DNA of 64,000 bases. It comes from Mesorhizobium sp. WSM2240 (GTDB lineage Bacteria; Pseudomonadota; Alphaproteobacteria; Rhizobiales; Rhizobiaceae). The notes below the pieces were generated by a model. It saw only the letters and a program-made list of their open reading frames with translations, was not told the DNA's origin and searched no databases. Where the stretch lies: positions 186,001 through 250,000 of the forward strand of contig NZ_CP159256.1 of assembly GCF_040438645.1 (NCBI RefSeq), read 5' to 3'. Positions 61,442-64,000 of this stretch are shown one piece after another (the first letter of the stretch is position 1; every line of letters starts with the position of its first letter). A program made the position numbers and the translations under genes.

Positions 61442-61869
61442 CCGGTTTCCGCCGTTAAGCCGGCCGTCTCGATACCGACCTTGGCGCAAGTCTCGTCATT
61501 ATCAGACGTATCGCCGGAAATGCCGATCGCAGCGACGGTGCGTCCGTCCTTCGCCTTGGCGAGCACACCGCCAGGCGCCGGCACCAGCGCGCCGCCAACC
61601 ACATGCGACACGGCGGCGACGAAGGTCGGCTGCTCGACCGCCCTATTGCCGATGGCGCGGCTTCCCATGCCGAGCGCCAGCGCCCCATAAGCCTTGCCAT
61701 GCGCGACCTCGAAGCGCTTGAGACTCGTCCCGTCTTCAGCCGCCGTAGCCTTGACCGCGCCCCTGCCATCGAGCACCACGACCGCCACCGGCTTCAGGTC
61801 CAGGCGCCGGGCCTCAGTGAGCGCGGCGTTCAGAATCGTCTGTGCGGCGGAAAGCGGGAGATCGGTCAT
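61438..61869 (-). CDS. GlcG/HbpS-family protein
   Basis: 143 residues from ATG 61869. The family pattern is evident: AAQTILNAALTEARRLDLKP, VAVVVLDGRGAVKATAAEDG, and ALVPAPGGVLAKAKDGRTVA followed by AIGISGDTSDNDE. HbpS-like proteins bind haem or other cofactors, and GlcG-like genes often sit in catabolic operons without a proven role. Here it lies between the TRAP permease and the hydratase gene. Confidence 0.85.
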   Translation of the reverse strand: MTDLPLSAAQTILNAALTEARRLDLKPVAVVVLDGRGAVKATAAEDGTSLKRFEVAHGKAYGALALGMGSRAIGNRAVEQPTFVAAVSHVVGGALVPAPGGVLAKAKDGRTVAAIGISGDTSDNDETCAKVGIETAGLTAETG

Positions 61870-61882
61870 CGTCGCTACACCC

Positions 61883-63166
61883 TCATCCGTAGAAATAATC
61901 GACAAGCGCCATCGGTATCGGCGGCACATAGGTCACGAGCATGAGCACGGCGATGAGAACGGCGACAAACCAAACATTGAATTTCGTCACCTCCCAGATG
62001 CCCACCTTGGCGACCGAGCAGGCGGCGATGAGCACGCTCGCCACCGGCGGGGTCTGCTGGCCGATGGCGAGATTTAACGTCACGATCAGGCCGAATTGGA
62101 CCGGGTCGATTCCGACGGAACTGACCAACGGCATGACGATGGGCACCACCAGTATGATGGCGGCTGCGGAGTGGAGGAAGAGCCCGATGACAAGGAAGAA
62201 GATGTTCAGGAGCGCGAGCACCGCATAACGGTTCTCGGTGAAGTCGAGAATGCCCTGGGCAAGTCTCTGCGGGACCTGCGCCTCGGTCAGATAGATGCCG
62301 AGCAGGGCCGAAGCGGCAACCAGAAGCATGACCACCGCAGTCTGGATCGCACCCTCGATCGCAGCTTTGTACAGAAAGCTGACATTCAGCTCGCGATAGA
62401 TGACGCCGCCGACAAACAGAGCTGCGACCACGGCGATCCCGGCCCCTTCCGTCGCCGTGACGAAACCGCCGAAGATCGAGCCGAGAATGATGACGGGAAT
62501 GATGAAGGCCCAGGCGGCGTCCCTGAAGGTGGCCCAGACCCGACTGAGCTGAAAGATCTCCTCGACCGGCCAGCCACGCTGGCGCGCCATCAAGTAGGAG
62601 ACGATCATTAGCCCGACCCCGCCGAGGATGCCCGGAACGATGCCGGCCACGAAAAGCTGAACGATCGAGCTTCCCGACATCACGCCATAAAGGATCATCG
62701 GGATGGAGGGCGGTATGATGATGGCGAGGCTGGCCGAGGAAGACGTGACCGCCGCGGCGAAGGCGCGCGGATAGCCTTTCTTCTCCATCGCCGGAATGAG
62801 GATCGGACCCATCGCCGCCACGTCCGCGACCGCGGAACCGGAGATTTCGGCAAAGAACATCGAGGTCGTGATGTTGACCATCGCGAGGCCGCCCCGAATA
62901 AAGCCGACCAGCGCCGAGGCAAATGCGATCAGCCGGCGTGAAATGCCGGAGGAATTCATGATCGCGCCCGCCAGGATAAACATCGGGATGGCGAGCAGCG
63001 GGAAGCTCTGGGCGCCTTCGTACATGGTCAGCGCCACGTTCGGCAGCATGTAGGCGCCCTGCGTCACCAGAATCGCAACCGTCGCCACCGCCGCAAGCGA
63101 GACGGCGATCGGAACATTGATGAAGACGAGAACGACAAGCCCCACAAGCATCAGGAAAAGGATCAT
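61883..63166 (-). CDS. TRAP transporter large permease (DctM family)
   Basis: 427 residues from ATG 63166, overlapping the DctQ stop (ATGA); a longer upstream frame is the shadow of dctQ. About 12 helices with family marks SFPLLAIPMFILAGAIMNSS, ADVAAMGPILIPAMEKKGYP, and SSASLAIIIPPSIPMILYGV. QTPPVASVLIAACSVAKVGI lies near the end. It forms the sodium-driven channel with DctQ, using the DctP receptor encoded upstream. Confidence 0.94.
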   Translation of the reverse strand: MILFLMLVGLVVLVFINVPIAVSLAAVATVAILVTQGAYMLPNVALTMYEGAQSFPLLAIPMFILAGAIMNSSGISRRLIAFASALVGFIRGGLAMVNITTSMFFAEISGSAVADVAAMGPILIPAMEKKGYPRAFAAAVTSSSASLAIIIPPSIPMILYGVMSGSSIVQLFVAGIVPGILGGVGLMIVSYLMARQRGWPVEEIFQLSRVWATFRDAAWAFIIPVIILGSIFGGFVTATEGAGIAVVAALFVGGVIYRELNVSFLYKAAIEGAIQTAVVMLLVAASALLGIYLTEAQVPQRLAQGILDFTENRYAVLALLNIFFLVIGLFLHSAAAIILVVPIVMPLVSSVGIDPVQFGLIVTLNLAIGQQTPPVASVLIAACSVAKVGIWEVTKFNVWFVAVLIAVLMLVTYVPPIPMALVDYFYG

Positions 63167-63711
63167 GGCCGCAGCGTCTCCTGCGCCTCTAGATGTTCGG
63201 CGAGTTCCGCCTCGTCGGCGGAAATCTTCTCGCGCAGACGATGCCAATATTCCGGGAGACTGAGCGCCTCGCAGATGATGAACAGAATCGCGCCGACCGG
63301 TATGACGGACTGGGTTATCTGGATCGGGACCCATGGCAGGCTGATAAGCCTCATGCCTTGCAGAACCTGGAGAACCTGCCAGCCGGTCCAGGCCAGGACG
63401 ATGAAGAAGGCGAAGACGACAATCTCGGCGATCGCCGCAGCGCCGATGCGCCAACGATAGGGCATCGCCAAGAGGATTCCGTCGAAGCCGATGTGACCAC
63501 GCTTCAATGCGGCAAGCGCCGCACCGTAGTAGGTGATCCAGGCCAGCATGATTGAGCCGACTTCGTCGTACCAGACGAAGGACGCTCCGGCCTTGCGCCA
63601 GATCGCGGCGAGCACCACGACCGTCGTCATTGCGACGATCAGGAAGACAAGCCAGGCTTCGAGCGTGCGTTCAAGCACGGTTCGGAAGCGCGTGAGACCA
63701 GTCACAGGCAC
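63163..63711 (-). CDS. TRAP transporter small permease (DctQ family)
   Basis: 182 residues from GTG 63711. Four hydrophobic helices, including AWLVFLIVAMTTVVVLAAIW and VVFAFFIVLAWTGWQVLQVL. The DctQ hallmark VWYDEVGSIMLAWITYYGAA is present. A strong hairpin lies between it and the receptor gene. Confidence 0.9.
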   Translation of the reverse strand: MPVTGLTRFRTVLERTLEAWLVFLIVAMTTVVVLAAIWRKAGASFVWYDEVGSIMLAWITYYGAALAALKRGHIGFDGILLAMPYRWRIGAAAIAEIVVFAFFIVLAWTGWQVLQVLQGMRLISLPWVPIQITQSVIPVGAILFIICEALSLPEYWHRLREKISADEAELAEHLEAQETLRP

Positions 63712-63773
63712 GACCTCGTTGCTTTCAGGGTTGCATGAACGCGTCCCGGCGGTTGGCGGTCACGGCGGGAGCG

Positions 63774-63805
63774 CCGGACCATCCCGGAGTTCCGGAGTGG
63801 TCCGG
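63774..63805 (-). promoter_or_regulatory. Intercistronic hairpin between dctP-like and dctQ-like
   Basis: CCGGACCA (63774-63781) and TGGTCCGG (63798-63805) form a perfect 8-bp stem around a 16-base loop that can itself pair (CCGGA / TCCGG). No T-run follows, so partial attenuation or mRNA protection after the receptor gene is likelier than full termination. Confidence 0.55.
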
Positions 63806-63816
63806 TACAGACCGGC

Positions 63817-64000
63817 TTACTGGCTCTTGCCGAGGCGGATCGCCTTTTCGATCATGTCGGCGCCGCCTTCCACCTGTGCGCCGAATTCCTTGTAAATCGC
63901 ATCGCTGGCGGCGATGAAGGCGTCCTTATCAGCCTCGTTGACCTGGATGTCGCTCTCCTCTTGCATCTGCGTGAGAAGTTCCCCCTCCAGCCGCGCGGCG
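63817..64000 (-). CDS. TRAP transporter substrate-binding protein (DctP), partial C-terminus
   Basis: The last 60 codons of the receptor are present up to the TAA at 63817; the gene runs off the right edge. The end reads QMQEESDIQVNEADKDAFIA, then AQVEGGADMIEKAIRLGKSQ. The helical, acidic C-terminus after an omitted core is typical of DctP proteins (residues around DKDAFIAAS-AIY-EF). Position directly ahead of dctQ and dctM confirms the call. Confidence 0.85.
   Translation of the reverse strand, partial: AARLEGELLTQMQEESDIQVNEADKDAFIAASDAIYKEFGAQVEGGADMIEKAIRLGKSQ

Overview
The window looks like an accessory replicon or island of a rhizobial alphaproteobacterium (Mesorhizobium/Sinorhizobium type). 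The evidence is high GC, many solute-uptake operons, and families concentrated in Rhizobiales: a SyrB-like regulator, a MucR/Ros protein, three DUF982 proteins, a KTSC protein, thiCOSGED behind a TPP riboswitch, and a double-domain glycine betaine permease. No rRNA, tRNA, CRISPR array, nod gene or replication gene was seen. The genus is an inference.

Layout. 1-2.9 kb: a partial small gene, a long gene-poor stretch and a syrB-like gene. 2.9-8.3 kb: a minus-strand thiamine operon (thiC-thiO-thiS-thiG-thiE-thiD) with promoter and TPP riboswitch. 8.6-9.7 kb: a TerC remnant and two DUF982 genes. 10.3-19.4 kb: a quaternary-amine module with a ProXWV-like ABC transporter, two choline-kinase-like phosphotransferases, a methyltransferase and a dimethylglycine-dehydrogenase-like gene broken by one frameshift. 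19.4-24.1 kb: a decayed zone with broken HxlR, amino-acid oxidase, IS5-type and resolvase genes, plus a few small intact genes. 24.1-31.9 kb: a seven-gene sugar operon (binding protein, ATPase, two permeases, LacI, Gfo/Idh oxidoreductase, PfkB kinase) with a perfect LacI-type palindrome upstream. 32.4-41.6 kb: a sugar-acid module with LacI and TctABC on the minus strand, divergent from L-arabinonate-type dehydratase, RraA-like protein, a DHDPS-family enzyme and a Tat-exported lactonase. 41.7-44.8 kb: a second decayed zone (GntR, integrase, DppF and PfkB fragments) around intact HNH nuclease and MucR-like genes. 44.9-51.5 kb: a seven-gene operon with GntR, an ADP-ribosylglycohydrolase, a PfkB kinase and a Pot-type ABC transporter, resembling E. 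coli yegUVW. 52.1-55.0 kb: an autotransporter. 55.1-59.4 kb: a GNAT gene, a defence-NTPase-like remnant, DUF982, otsA and a GH15 remnant. 59.4-64.0 kb: a TRAP transporter with GlcG/HbpS-like, enoyl-CoA hydratase and CoA-transferase genes.

How it works together. The intact genes form five or six self-contained uptake-plus-catabolism cassettes, most with their own regulator. They are separated by scars of mobile elements. That is typical of rhizobial megaplasmids or islands that gain and lose catabolic modules. The YegUVW-ABC operon and the lactonase-Tct-dehydratase module are the most coherent systems with incompletely known substrates. Two tiny membrane-protein genes whose ribosome binding sites lie inside perfect hairpins (22.5-22.8 kb) are the most unusual local structure.
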